NCBI RefSeq assembly: GCF_008704795.1 | Contig: NZ_CP023690.1 | Span: 6,148,501 to 6,212,500, forward strand | Reading direction: 5' to 3' | DNA length: 64,000 nucleotides | Source of the DNA: Streptomyces spectabilis | GTDB lineage: Bacteria > Actinomycetota > Actinomycetes > Streptomycetales > Streptomycetaceae | Shown: positions 36,833-44,978 of the stretch, piece after piece | Layout: every line of letters begins with the position of its first letter | How positions within the stretch are numbered: the first letter of the stretch is position 1 | Notes under the pieces: model-generated | What the model was told of the DNA's origin: nothing | Seen by the model: the letters and a program-made list of their open reading frames with translations, nothing else | Database searches by the model: none | Made by a program: the position numbers and the translations under genes

Positions 36833-36870
36833 CCCCCTGGACGGGCCGGAGACAGCCCGTCCGGAGGGGG
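36833..36870. terminator. Hairpin between LOG gene and folP2
   Basis: GGACGGGC pairs with GCCCGTCC inside a flanking CCCCCT/AGGGGG pair, 5 nt after the LOG stop codon. It is located between convergent genes, so probably bidirectional. Confidence 0.6.
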
Positions 36871-36876
36871 GCGGGG

Positions 36877-37737
36877 CTACGCCAGGCCCCGGCGGGCGAC
36901 CGCCGGCGGCCGGTGCCCGGCGATCGTCGCCACCATGTCCACGACCTGCCGCGTCTCGGCCACCTCGTGGACCCGGTACACCTGCGCCCCGAGCCACGCG
37001 GACACCGCGGTCGTGGCCAGCGTCCCCACCACCCGCTCCTTGAGCGGCCGGTCGAGGGTCTCCCCGACGAAGTCCTTGTTGGAGAGCGACACGAGCACGG
37101 GCCACCCCGTGTCCACCAGCTCCCCGAGCCGCCGCGTCGCCTCCAGGGAGTGCCGCGTGTTCTTCCCGAAGTCGTGCCCGGGGTCGATGAGCACGGACTC
37201 CCGGGGCACCCCCAACGCCACGGCCCGCTCGGCGAGTCCGAGCGTCACGCGCAGGATGTCGGCCACGACGTCCTCGTACTCCGTCCGGTGCGGCCGCGTC
37301 CGCGGCTCCACGCCGCCCGCGTGGGTGCACACGAGCCCCACCCCGTACCGCGCGGCGACCTCCGCGAGCTTGGGGTCGACCCCGCCCCACGCGTCGTTGA
37401 GCAGATCGGCGCCGACGTCGCACACGGCCTCGCCGACCTCGTGGCGCCAGGTGTCGACGCTGATGACGACCTCGGGGAAGCGCCGCCGCACCTCGGCCAC
37501 GAACCCGACGGTCCTGCGGGCCTCCTCCTCGGCGGTCACCTCCTGGCCGGGACCGGCCTTGACGCCGCCGATGTCGATGATGGCGGCCCCCTCGGCCACG
37601 GCCTGCTCCACGCGCGCGAGGGCGGGTTCGTCGCGGAACGTGGCGCCCTGGTCGTAGAAGGAGTCCGGGGTCCGGTTCACGATCGCCATGATGACCGGCT
37701 CATGCGCCTCGAACACGCGCGTGCCCAGCTTGAGCAT
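36877..37737 (-). CDS. folP2: FolP2-type dihydropteroate synthase paralog
   Basis: The protein has 286 residues and a TIM-barrel of the DHPS family. The first signature reads NRTPDSF (21-27) where true DHPS has NVTPDSF. The substrate loop usually reading GGESTRPG is GGVKAGPG (57-64), INDVSG is LNDAWGG (113-119), and the usual SRK-type motif near the C-terminus is SLSNKDFVG (217-225). The conserved DPGHDFGK (185-192) is present. These substitutions are those of the FolP2 group, whose mycobacterial members do not replace the folate enzyme. The location between LOG and the DivIVA-domain gene matches mycobacterial folP2. Its true substrate is unknown. Confidence 0.85.
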   Translation of the reverse strand: MLKLGTRVFEAHEPVIMAIVNRTPDSFYDQGATFRDEPALARVEQAVAEGAAIIDIGGVKAGPGQEVTAEEEARRTVGFVAEVRRRFPEVVISVDTWRHEVGEAVCDVGADLLNDAWGGVDPKLAEVAARYGVGLVCTHAGGVEPRTRPHRTEYEDVVADILRVTLGLAERAVALGVPRESVLIDPGHDFGKNTRHSLEATRRLGELVDTGWPVLVSLSNKDFVGETLDRPLKERVVGTLATTAVSAWLGAQVYRVHEVAETRQVVDMVATIAGHRPPAVARRGLA

Positions 37738-37797
37738 CCCCTGTGCGCCTCCCTTTCGTTACGTGGCGGACCGCGTGGCCGTCGCCGCCTGCGACCT

Positions 37798-37839
37798 TAA
37801 CTGTCAGAGGCGCATGGCACGATCGGAGCCAGACAGTTA
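37798..37839. promoter_or_regulatory. Inverted repeat TAACTGTC/GACAGTTA in the folP2-DivIVA divergent region
   Basis: Perfect 8-bp arms lie at 37798-37805 and 37832-37839, with a further CAACAGTT at 37842. The site sits between divergent starts at 37737 and 37898 and could be a shared operator or overlap both promoters. Confidence 0.35.
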
Positions 37840-37897
37840 GCCAACAGTTCCGTGCCGACCGGCCGCGGTCGGCATCCGAGCGTGGGGACCCGCACAG

Positions 37898-38359
37898 ATG
37901 GTCATGTTCCTGTTCTTGGTCGTCGCTCTCGTGGTGGTGGTCGCCGCGGTGACGCTGGCCGTCCTCGGCGGCTCCGAGGGCGGCGCGCTGCCGGACGTGC
38001 CCCCGGAGCGCTTCGCCGACCCGCTGCCGCCGGACCGCCCGCTGCGCCGGGCCGACGTGGAGGCGGTGCGCTTCCCGATGACCGTCCGCGGCTACCGCAT
38101 GGTGGACGTGGACGAGGCGCTCGACCGCCTGGGCGCGGAGCTGGCCGAGCGGGACGCGCGCATCGCGGAGCTGGAGACGGCGCTCGCGGGCGCCCAGGCC
38201 ACGGCCGTCGGCGGCCCCGGCCTCTTCACGACGTACGGCGGCCCCGGGGAGTACGGCCCCGGCGCCCCGGACCCCGAGGAGCGCGGCCCGAGAGACCGCG
38301 CCCCGGGCGACCGGGACCCGGCGGCGCCCCCTGCCGAGCGACCGGAGGACGACCGATGA
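37898..38359 (+). CDS. DivIVA-domain membrane protein
   Basis: The protein has 153 residues. One N-terminal membrane helix (residues 2-24) is followed by a short DivIVA-like segment (FPMTVRGYRMVDVDEALDRL) with the coiled coil ELAERDARIAELETALA. The C-terminus is a Pro/Gly/Asp-rich tail. It resembles M. tuberculosis Rv1209, also next to folP2 and tag. DivIVA-type segments bind membranes or polar-growth scaffolds; the exact role is unknown. The stop overlaps tag by 4 nt (ATGA). Confidence 0.8.
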   Translation: MVMFLFLVVALVVVVAAVTLAVLGGSEGGALPDVPPERFADPLPPDRPLRRADVEAVRFPMTVRGYRMVDVDEALDRLGAELAERDARIAELETALAGAQATAVGGPGLFTTYGGPGEYGPGAPDPEERGPRDRAPGDRDPAAPPAERPEDDR

Positions 38360-38967
38360 GCGACGCGATCCCCGGCCCGGACGGCGCCCTGCGCTGCCCC
38401 TGGGGCCTGTCCACCGAGGACTATGTGGCGTACCACGACGGGGAGTGGGGCCGCCCCGTCCACGGCGACGACGCGCTGTTCGAGCGCCTCTGTCTGGAGG
38501 CCTTCCAGTCGGGCCTGTCGTGGATCACGATCCTGCGCCGCCGGGAGGGCTTCCGGTCGGCCTTCTCCGGCTTCAAGATCGCCGCGGTCGCGGAGTTCAC
38601 GGACGACGACCGCGAGCGCCTCCTGGCCGACGAGGGCATCATCCGCAACCGCGCGAAGGTCGACGCGACCCTCGCCAACGCGCGCGTGCTCGCCGACTGG
38701 CCCGAGGGCGAGCTCGACCGGCTGATCTGGTCCTTCGCGCCGGACGCCACCACCCGCCCCGCGCCGCGGACCCTCACCGACGTGCCCGCGGTCACGGACG
38801 AGTCCACGGCCCTGGCCAAGACCTTGAAGAAGCGCGGCCTGCGCTTCATCGGCCCCACCACGGCGTACGCCCTGATGCAGGCCTGCGGCCTGGTGAACGA
38901 CCACCTCGCGGACTGCGTGGCCCGCGAGGCGAGCGGTGTCCCGGAAAGCGGTCAGCGGCCCAGGTAG
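38356..38967 (+). CDS. tag: DNA-3-methyladenine glycosylase I
   Basis: The protein has 203 residues. It has the Tag N-terminal block RCPWGLSTEDYVAYHDGEWG, with the structural-zinc Cys and His. Also visible are FQSGLSWITILRRREGFRSA, RNRAKVDATLANAR and the C-terminal zinc ligands in GLVNDHLADC. It excises 3-methyladenine from alkylated DNA. It is translationally coupled to the DivIVA-domain gene. Its last 16 nt overlap the 3' end of the convergent enoyl-CoA hydratase gene. Confidence 0.93.
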   Translation: MSDAIPGPDGALRCPWGLSTEDYVAYHDGEWGRPVHGDDALFERLCLEAFQSGLSWITILRRREGFRSAFSGFKIAAVAEFTDDDRERLLADEGIIRNRAKVDATLANARVLADWPEGELDRLIWSFAPDATTRPAPRTLTDVPAVTDESTALAKTLKKRGLRFIGPTTAYALMQACGLVNDHLADCVAREASGVPESGQRPR

Positions 38968-39752
38968 CCGGGCTTGGCCTTGTCGAGGAAGGCCTGCACG
39001 GCGATGGCGTGGTCCTCGGACGCGCCCGCCTTCGTCTGGAGCTCGTCCTCCTTGTCCAGCGTCTCGTCCAGGGAGTGCCCGGCGGCGTAGGCGAGGGACT
39101 CCTTGAGCGCCGCGTAGGCGAGCGTCGGGCCCTCGGCCAGCGCGCGGGCCACCGCGCGCGCCTCGTCGGCGAGGGCGTCCGCCGGGACGACCTTGTTCGC
39201 GATGCCCAGGTCGTGGGCCTCCTGCGCCTTGACGGTGCGCGGGAAGAGCAGCAGATCGGCGGCGCGGCTCTGGCCGATCAGCCGGGACAGCGTCCAGGAC
39301 ACGCCCGAGTCGGCGGTCAGCGCGACCCCGGCGAAGGAGGTGTTGAACGACGCGGTGTCCGCGACCACGCGGTAGTCGGCGGCGAGGGCGAAGCCGAAGC
39401 CCGCGCCGGCCGCCACGCCGTTCACGCCCGCCACGACCGGCTTGGCCATGCCGGTCAGCGCTCGCACGATCGGGTTGTAGTGCTCGCGGACCGTGCTCAT
39501 GGTCTGTCCGGAGCCCGACGCGCGCGACTCCTGGAGCACTCCGATGTGCTCCTTGAGGTCCTGGCCCACGCAGAAGGCGCGGCCGGTCGCGGTGAGCAGC
39601 ACCGCCCGCACCCCGGGGTCGGCCGCCGCGTTCCGCGCCGCCTCCCGCAGGGCCACTTTGGCCTCGGTGTTCATCGCGTTCATCGCGTCAGGACGGTTCA
39701 GCGTGATCGTCGCGAGTCCGTCGCTCACTTCGTAGAGCACGGTGTCGGCCAT
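38952..39752 (-). CDS. Enoyl-CoA hydratase/isomerase family protein
   Basis: The protein has 266 residues and a crotonase fold. The ATG at 39752 gives MADTVLYEVSDGLATITLNR. The oxyanion-hole motifs are GRAFCVGQDLKEH and NGVAAGAGFGFALAADYRV. The second catalytic position falls in FAGVALTADSGVSWTLSRLI, where Asp occurs near the usual Glu, as in PaaG/isomerase-like members. It likely acts on a CoA thioester of fatty-acid or aromatic catabolism. The 3' end overlaps tag tail to tail. Confidence 0.88.
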   Translation of the reverse strand: MADTVLYEVSDGLATITLNRPDAMNAMNTEAKVALREAARNAAADPGVRAVLLTATGRAFCVGQDLKEHIGVLQESRASGSGQTMSTVREHYNPIVRALTGMAKPVVAGVNGVAAGAGFGFALAADYRVVADTASFNTSFAGVALTADSGVSWTLSRLIGQSRAADLLLFPRTVKAQEAHDLGIANKVVPADALADEARAVARALAEGPTLAYAALKESLAYAAGHSLDETLDKEDELQTKAGASEDHAIAVQAFLDKAKPGYLGR

Positions 39753-39983
39753 GGTGGGGTCCCCTCCGCTGGTCCTGTGTGGGTGGTCCTGTGGGCGTCT
39801 GTCCCGGAGCCTCGGTGCGCCCAGCATGAACTAGATCATCGGCCACCGGTACGCCGTCGGAGATGTGACCTGCGTCAAAGAACCAGAGGCGGAAGGAGCG
39901 CCTGGGGCGGCGAAGTATTGCAGCCACATCGCCGAATTGAGTGGTTTTGCGGGCGCGCGTTGCGCAAGCGATGCCGACTCATG

Positions 39984-40014
39984 TTGGTCATCGGGTCCCG
40001 CCATGCGGGATAAT
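39984..40014 (+). promoter_or_regulatory. Possible promoter of the DUF3117 gene
   Basis: TTGGTC (39984-39989) and a good -10 GATAAT (40009-40014) are 19 nt apart, 81 nt upstream of the gene start. The -10 is convincing and the spacing is long. The rest of the 342-nt gap 39753-40094 has AT-richer sequence but no gene. Confidence 0.4.
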
Positions 40015-40094
40015 GACCTGGAAGCAATGTGTTCGATGCCGGTGACACCTGGGTTGTCGGCTGCGACAAGCTGGTTTCAGGAAGGGGAACGAGC

Positions 40095-40262
40095 ATGGCG
40101 GCCATGAAGCCGCGGACGGGCGACGGCCCGCTCGAGGTGACCAAGGAGGGGCGGGGCATCGTCATGCGCGTTCCGCTCGAAGGCGGCGGTCGACTTGTCG
40201 TCGAACTGACCCCGGATGAGGCCGACGCACTCGGCGACGCCCTGAAGAAGGTCGTCGGCTGA
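40095..40262 (+). CDS. DUF3117 small conserved protein
   Basis: The protein has 55 residues (MAAMKPRTGDGPLEVTKEGR, then MRVPLEGGGRLVVELTP), with ATG at 40095 after GGAAGGGG. It is nearly identical, from memory, to M. tuberculosis Rv1211. This is a very strongly conserved actinobacterial small protein of unknown function. The compact beta-rich sequence without Cys or a membrane segment suggests a soluble cytoplasmic protein. Confidence 0.92.
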   Translation: MAAMKPRTGDGPLEVTKEGRGIVMRVPLEGGGRLVVELTPDEADALGDALKKVVG

Positions 40263-40394
40263 CGCGCAATCGCCCACACTTTTCCACTGCCCCGGCATCG
40301 TACGACGAGCCGGGGCAGTGCTGTGTGGAAGATCGACTGACGGCGGAAAGGCATACGAGGGCTTGACGCGCCCCCGCGCGGGCCCTGCCGTGAC

Positions 40395-41027
40395 CTAGCG
40401 CTTGACCGCGCACAGCAGGCCGTCGCCCACCGGGAGCAGCGACGGTACGAGGTCCTGGCTCTCGCGCACCGCGCGGAGCAGCTCCCGCAGTCGCAGTACT
40501 TCTATGGGCTGGGGTCCGGAGTCGACGGTGCGGCCGTCGAAGAACACGCCCTCGAAGCAGACGAGCCCGCCCGGACGCAGCAGGCGCAACGATTCAGCGA
40601 GGTAGTCGAGGCACTCCAGGCGGTCGCCGTCGCAGAACACGAGGTCGTAGCCGCCGTCGGCGAGGCGCGGCAGGACGTCGAGGGCGCGGCCCGGGATGAA
40701 GCGGGCGCGGTTCCCGGCGAAGCCCGCGGCCCGGAACGCCATCCGGGCGAACTGCTGGCGCTCGGGCTCCGGGTCGACGGTGGTCAGGACCCCGTCGGGG
40801 CGCATGCCGTGCAGCAGATGGATGCCGGAGACCCCGGTGCCCGTGCCGATCTCGGCGACGGCCTTGGCGTCCACGGTGGCGGCGAGCAGCCGCAGCGCGG
40901 CGCCGGTGCCGGGCGACACGGAGCGCAGCCCCGCGTCCTGCGCCCGGTCCCGGGCCCAGAGCAGCGCCTCGTCCTCGGCGACAAAGGCGTCGGCGAACGC
41001 CCAGCTCGTCTGCCGGTTGCCGCTAAT
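40395..41027 (-). CDS. SAM-dependent O-methyltransferase (MDMC/COMT-like), apparent ATT start
   Basis: The protein has 210 residues. The coding frame continues without interruption upstream of the first GTG (40919) through NRQTSWAFADAFVAEDEALL, a conserved family N-terminus. No ATG, GTG or TTG is available there. The best start is ATT at 41025-41027, placed just after AGGAGAGG. Motif I is AEIGTGTGVSGIHLL, with metal/substrate-site motifs VFCDGDR and a C-terminal GDGLLCAVKR. The family transfers methyl groups to catechol-like or other hydroxyls. It is divergent from the ECF sigma gene, the same arrangement as M. tuberculosis Rv1220c-sigE (from memory). Confidence 0.85.
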   Translation of the reverse strand: MSGNRQTSWAFADAFVAEDEALLWARDRAQDAGLRSVSPGTGAALRLLAATVDAKAVAEIGTGTGVSGIHLLHGMRPDGVLTTVDPEPERQQFARMAFRAAGFAGNRARFIPGRALDVLPRLADGGYDLVFCDGDRLECLDYLAESLRLLRPGGLVCFEGVFFDGRTVDSGPQPIEVLRLRELLRAVRESQDLVPSLLPVGDGLLCAVKR

Positions 41028-41080
41028 GGCCCTCTCCTGTCCCCGTGGTTGCCTGGCGGTGACTGTATCCGTTGGGCCCG

Positions 41081-41108
41081 GGAACCCGCAGATGGGACCG
41101 TGCGTTAG
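41081..41108 (+). promoter_or_regulatory. ECF-type promoter upstream of the sigma factor gene
   Basis: GGAAC (41081-41085) and CGTTAG (41103-41108) are 17 nt apart, the -35/-10 pattern of group IV (ECF) sigma factors. Transcription would start near 41115, leaving a leader of about 130 nt before the ATG at 41243. Autoregulation is the obvious inference. Confidence 0.5.
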
Positions 41109-41242
41109 TCAGGTGTGAGGCTGACGGGGGTAGCTGACGGGGGAATCGGGTGGATCAAGGCACGATCGAGAAGGCCGTACCAAGAGCCCAAGAGGCAAAT
41201 CTAGGTAAAAACGCTTATCCGGAGCTAACGGGCGAGGTGGTT

Positions 41243-42007
41243 ATGGTAGGGGCTCCACTGGACACCACCAGAGCCGACAGGGGAGGTGCGGCCGAGTCCG
41301 CGGATCGGGGAGGAGCGCTCCGGCGTCTTCTCAGGTTGGCGGGTAGGCCGAAATCCGTGACCGACACCGCTGACCGCGCTAACTCCGCTCAGACCGCGAC
41401 CTTTGCCGCTGACGCGGATGCCCAGGCGTGGACTCCCCCCACGTGGGAGGAGATCGTCAGCACGCACAGCGGCCGCGTCTACCGCCTCGCCTACCGCCTG
41501 ACGGGCAACCAGCACGACGCCGAGGACCTCACGCAGGAAGTCTTCGTCCGCGTCTTCCGCTCCCTGTCGACGTACACGCCCGGCACCTTCGAGGGCTGGC
41601 TGCACCGCATCACCACGAACCTCTTCCTGGACATGGTGCGCCGCAAGCAGCGCATCCGGTTCGACGCCCTGGGGGACGACGCCGCCGAGCGCCTCCCGAG
41701 CCGCGAGCCGTCCCCCCAGCAGGTGTTCAACGACACGCACTTCGACGCGGACGTCCAGCAGGCGCTCGACACCCTCGCGCCCGAGTTCCGCGCCGCCGTC
41801 GTCCTGTGCGACATCGAGGGCCTGTCGTACGAGGAGATCGCCGCCACCCTGGGCGTCAAGCTCGGTACGGTCCGCAGCCGTATCCACCGTGGCCGCTCCC
41901 AGCTCCGCAAGGCGCTCCAGCACCGTTCCCCCGAGGCCCGCGCCGAGCGCCGTTCGCTCGCCGTCACCGGTGCCGTGGCGCTGGGAGGAGGGGGCGCGAC
42001 CGCGTGA
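41243..42007 (+). CDS. ECF (group IV) RNA polymerase sigma factor, SigE-like
   Basis: The protein has 254 residues. The frame is open from a GTG at 41150, but 41190-41230 uses codons atypical for this genome (CTA, GGT, AAA, GCT, TAT) and looks like leader, and ATG 41243 has GAGG at good spacing. After a 60-residue N-terminal extension, region 2 reads [20 protein letters not shown] and [11 protein letters not shown], and region 4 reads [20 protein letters not shown] and [11 protein letters not shown]. It forms a unit with the anti-sigma gene (4-nt overlap), HtrA and TatB, parallel to mycobacterial sigE-rseA-htrA-tatB, and likely responds to envelope stress. It is not the S. coelicolor protein named SigE. 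Confidence 0.92.
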   Translation: MVGAPLDTTRADRGGAAESADRGGALRRLLRLAGRPKSVTDTADRANSAQTATFAADADAQAWTPPTWEEIVSTHSGRVYRLAYRLTGNQHDAEDLTQEVFVRVFRSLSTYTPGTFEGWLHRITTNLFLDMVRRKQRIRFDALGDDAAERLPSREPSPQQVFNDTHFDADVQQALDTLAPEFRAAVVLCDIEGLSYEEIAATLGVKLGTVRSRIHRGRSQLRKALQHRSPEARAERRSLAVTGAVALGGGGATA

Positions 42008-42993
42008 GTGGATCACGGTCCAATCCTGCCGAGCGGCATTTCGCCGAGCAGCACCTGGGGGACCGGCTCGCCGCGCTGGTCGACGGTGAGCTCGGTCATG
42101 ACGCCCGCGAGCGCGTGCTCGCGCATCTGGCCACCTGTCCTACGTGCAAGACGGAAGCCGACGCCCAGCGCCGGCTCAAGAGCGTGTTCGCGCAGACGGC
42201 GGCCCCGCCGCCCAGCGAGAGCTTCCTCGCCCGACTGCAGAACCTCCCGGGCATGAGCCTCGACGACATCGAGGGCCAGGGCGGCCCCCGCACCCCCGTC
42301 GACGACGGCTTCGCCACGGGCTCGTCCGGGACGACGGGCCTGCCGGGCGGCGGTGTGTTCTCCGTCGGCGGCCCGCGCCCCGACCCCCTGCTCGAGTACG
42401 CGCCCTCGGGCGCCCACGCGGCGGTGCTCCCCAGCGAGCAGCGCGGCTTCCGGATACACGCCGTCGCCAGGACCGAGGCCGAGCGGTCCGGCTGGCGCGG
42501 ACGGCGGTTCGCCTTCGCGGCCGCCGGAGCCGTGTCCCTCGCCGCGATAGCGCTCGGCGGGGTCACGGTGAGCGCTCCGCTCGGCTCCTCCGACCAGCGC
42601 GCGGGCGGCTCGGGGGCGAACAGCAACGCCTCGCCGCCGCGCTCCCAGACGGCCCCCGCCACCGGCGTCCCCGAGTCCACACGCCGCCGTGGCAGCAGCC
42701 CCTTCTCCGTCCAGGGGCAGCGGCCCCAGGCGCCCGCACCGACCACGGCCGCCGTGCCGCTGCTCTCCGGTGCGCCCGGGCCGTCCACGCCCACGCCCCA
42801 GCACCTCACGGCCCCGCTGCTCGCCGGTGCCGGAGTGATGTCGCCGCTGGTGCGCGCCGCCGCCCCGGACGATCCGGAGAGACCGGGCGTTCCCGCCACC
42901 GGCCTCACGCTGAACGCGGCGGCGGACACGGCGCCCCGGGCGACGCCTCCCCCCGGCCTCGCCCAGCGACGGGGCACGGCCGAGATCCACTGA
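42004..42993 (+). CDS. Zinc-binding anti-sigma factor, RseA-like
   Basis: The protein has 329 residues, starting with GTG inside the sigma gene stop. The N-terminal anti-sigma domain has the full zinc motif: His17, His41, Cys45 and Cys48 in HLATCPTC. A Gly/Pro-rich linker leads to one membrane helix (about residues 168-190, [18 protein letters not shown]). The remaining 140 residues are extracytoplasmic and Pro/Ala/Thr-rich. It should hold the sigma factor inactive at the membrane until released by proteolysis or redox change. Confidence 0.9.
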   Translation: MSGSRSNPAERHFAEQHLGDRLAALVDGELGHDARERVLAHLATCPTCKTEADAQRRLKSVFAQTAAPPPSESFLARLQNLPGMSLDDIEGQGGPRTPVDDGFATGSSGTTGLPGGGVFSVGGPRPDPLLEYAPSGAHAAVLPSEQRGFRIHAVARTEAERSGWRGRRFAFAAAGAVSLAAIALGGVTVSAPLGSSDQRAGGSGANSNASPPRSQTAPATGVPESTRRRGSSPFSVQGQRPQAPAPTTAAVPLLSGAPGPSTPTPQHLTAPLLAGAGVMSPLVRAAAPDDPERPGVPATGLTLNAAADTAPRATPPPGLAQRRGTAEIH

Positions 42994-43080
42994 CGTCCGG
43001 CGCGCGGACCTGGTTGAATTCCCCGGTGTGCCCGACGGGCACGGAATCGGCGTCCGCCGTGGGGCAGTTGTGGGGAGAGC

Positions 43081-44859
43081 ATGGACGAGGTCGTGGGTAC
43101 TGGGCCGAGCGGAGACGTTGGCACGGGGCCACGCGGGGAGGCGGACGCACCCCGCCCCTCCGGCGCGGCCGAGGCCCAGCCCCCGGCCCCTGACGCCCCG
43201 GGCGGAGCCCCGGCTTCCCCGGACGCGTCGGCCTCCGCGTCCCCGTGGCCTCCGGTGACCGGCGGCCATCCCGGCGCGCCGGCCGCCCCGGCAGCGCCCG
43301 CGGCGTCCGACCACCCGGCCCGGTCCGCGACACCCGCTCCGGCTTCCCCGGACGCGTCGGCCTCCGCGTCCCCCTGGCCTCCGATGACCGGCGGCCGCCC
43401 CGGCGCGCTCGACGGCCCGGCGGCGGCGCCCGAGCACCCGGCCCGGCCCACGACGCCCGCCCCGGCTGACGCGGCGGTGCCCCCTTCCCCGGCCGACCGG
43501 CCCCGGCCGCTGCACGAGCCCGACCCGTACAGCACCCCGCCTTACGGCGGGCCCGGCCCCTGGGCCCCCGCCCCGCCCGTCCAGCACCCGGTCACCACCC
43601 CGGCCCACGGCACCCCGGCCCACGGCACGGCCCCGCCCGCTCCGGCGCCCGCGGCGCCCGCGCCCTGGCAGCGCTACGACCCCTGGAGCGCCGCGCCCCT
43701 CCAGCAGACCGGTGCCGCCGTCGAGACGCGGGAGCAGCGGCGCAGGCGCGGGCGGCGGGTCCTCGTGGCCGGGGCGGCGGTCATCGCGCTCGTCGCGGGC
43801 GGCATCGGCGGCGTCGTAGGGGCGTATCTGGAGCGCGAGGGCGGCATCGGCGGCGGCGGGGTGGAACTGCCGCAGGCCGGGGCCGAGTCCCACACCCGGC
43901 CCAAGGACAGCGTGGCCGGGATCGCCGCGAGCGCCCTGCCCGGCGTCGTCACGCTGCACGTGCGCGGCTCCGAAGGGGCCGGCACCGGCACCGGATTCGT
44001 ACTCGACGGCAAGGGCCACATCCTCACCAACAACCACGTCGTCGAACCGGCGGGAACGGGCGGCGAGATATCCGTGACCTTCAGCGGCGGCGAGACCGCG
44101 CGCGCCAAGGTCATCGGCAGGGACAGCGGATACGACCTGGCCGTCGTGAAGGTCTCCCGCGTCCGCGGCCTCAAGCCGCTGCCCCTCGGAAACTCCGAGA
44201 ACGTGCAGGTGGGTGACCCCGTGGTCGCCATCGGCGCGCCCTTCGACCTCGCCAACACCGTCACCTCCGGGATCATCAGCGCCAAGGAGCGCCCCATCAC
44301 GGCGGGCGGCGAGAAGGGCGACGGCAGCGACGTCTCGTATGTGAACGCCCTCCAGACCGACGCGCCCATCAACCCCGGCAACTCCGGCGGGCCGCTCGTC
44401 GATTCCAAGGCCCGCGTCATCGGCATCAACAGCGCCATCCGCTCCGCCGACGGCGGCTCGGAGTCCGAGGGCGGACAGTCCGGTTCCATCGGGCTCGGCT
44501 TCGCCATCCCGATCAACCAGGGCAAGCGGGTCGCCGAGGAACTGATCAACACCGGCCGGGCCACGCACCCGGTGATCGGCGTCACCATCGACAAGCGGTT
44601 CACGGGCGACGGCGCGCGCATCGCGCGCAAGAGCCAGAACGGCGGCCCCGCCGTCACCCGCGGCGGCCCCGGCGCCGAGGCGGGGCTCAGGCCGGGCGAC
44701 GTGATCACCGAGGTCGACGGCCGCCGCGTGCACTCCGGCGACGAGCTGATCGTCAAGGTCCGCGCGCACCGGCCCGGGGACCGCCTGGAGCTCACCCTCG
44801 AGCGCGGCGGCGACGAGCGCACGGTGACACTGGTCCTCGGCAGCGCCAGTGGCGACTGA
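43081..44859 (+). CDS. htrA: HtrA/DegP-family serine protease with PDZ domain
   Basis: The protein has 592 residues, ATG after GGGGAGAG. Residues 1-215 are a Pro/Ala-rich cytoplasmic region that includes two copies of a 43-residue unit. One membrane helix lies at about 220-245 after RRRRGRRVLV. The trypsin-like domain has His in TNNHVV (about 319), Asp in YDLAVVK and Ser435 in GNSGGP. A single PDZ domain with GLRPGDVITEVDGRRV completes it. It should degrade or signal misfolded proteins outside the membrane, and its place behind the anti-sigma gene suggests a part in the stress response. Confidence 0.92.
   Translation: MDEVVGTGPSGDVGTGPRGEADAPRPSGAAEAQPPAPDAPGGAPASPDASASASPWPPVTGGHPGAPAAPAAPAASDHPARSATPAPASPDASASASPWPPMTGGRPGALDGPAAAPEHPARPTTPAPADAAVPPSPADRPRPLHEPDPYSTPPYGGPGPWAPAPPVQHPVTTPAHGTPAHGTAPPAPAPAAPAPWQRYDPWSAAPLQQTGAAVETREQRRRRGRRVLVAGAAVIALVAGGIGGVVGAYLEREGGIGGGGVELPQAGAESHTRPKDSVAGIAASALPGVVTLHVRGSEGAGTGTGFVLDGKGHILTNNHVVEPAGTGGEISVTFSGGETARAKVIGRDSGYDLAVVKVSRVRGLKPLPLGNSENVQVGDPVVAIGAPFDLANTVTSGIISAKERPITAGGEKGDGSDVSYVNALQTDAPINPGNSGGPLVDSKARVIGINSAIRSADGGSESEGGQSGSIGLGFAIPINQGKRVAEELINTGRATHPVIGVTIDKRFTGDGARIARKSQNGGPAVTRGGPGAEAGLRPGDVITEVDGRRVHSGDELIVKVRAHRPGDRLELTLERGGDERTVTLVLGSASGD
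43210..43467 (+). repeat. 129-nt tandem duplication inside the htrA N-terminal region
   Basis: Two units (43210-43338 and 43339-43467) encode the 43-residue blocks beginning PASPDASASASPWPP. The first 55 nt of each unit are almost identical (three substitutions at most); the remainder has diverged, with deletions compensated to keep the frame. Confidence 0.75.
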
Positions 44860-44978
44860 GCCGGGAGTGCGCCCCTGGTTCACACTTGCCGCTGTTGACG
44901 TCGTTGACGCCCTGCGGCTACCGGACGTACAGCAGCGCCGGGTACCGTAGAGCGGGTCCGGACGGCAAGGAGCTCAGG

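Noticed and set aside
40395..40919. Start of the O-methyltransferase at GTG 40919
   Set aside because: It would remove a conserved N-terminal segment encoded in frame upstream and has no ribosome binding site, whereas AGGAGAGG lies before ATT 41027.
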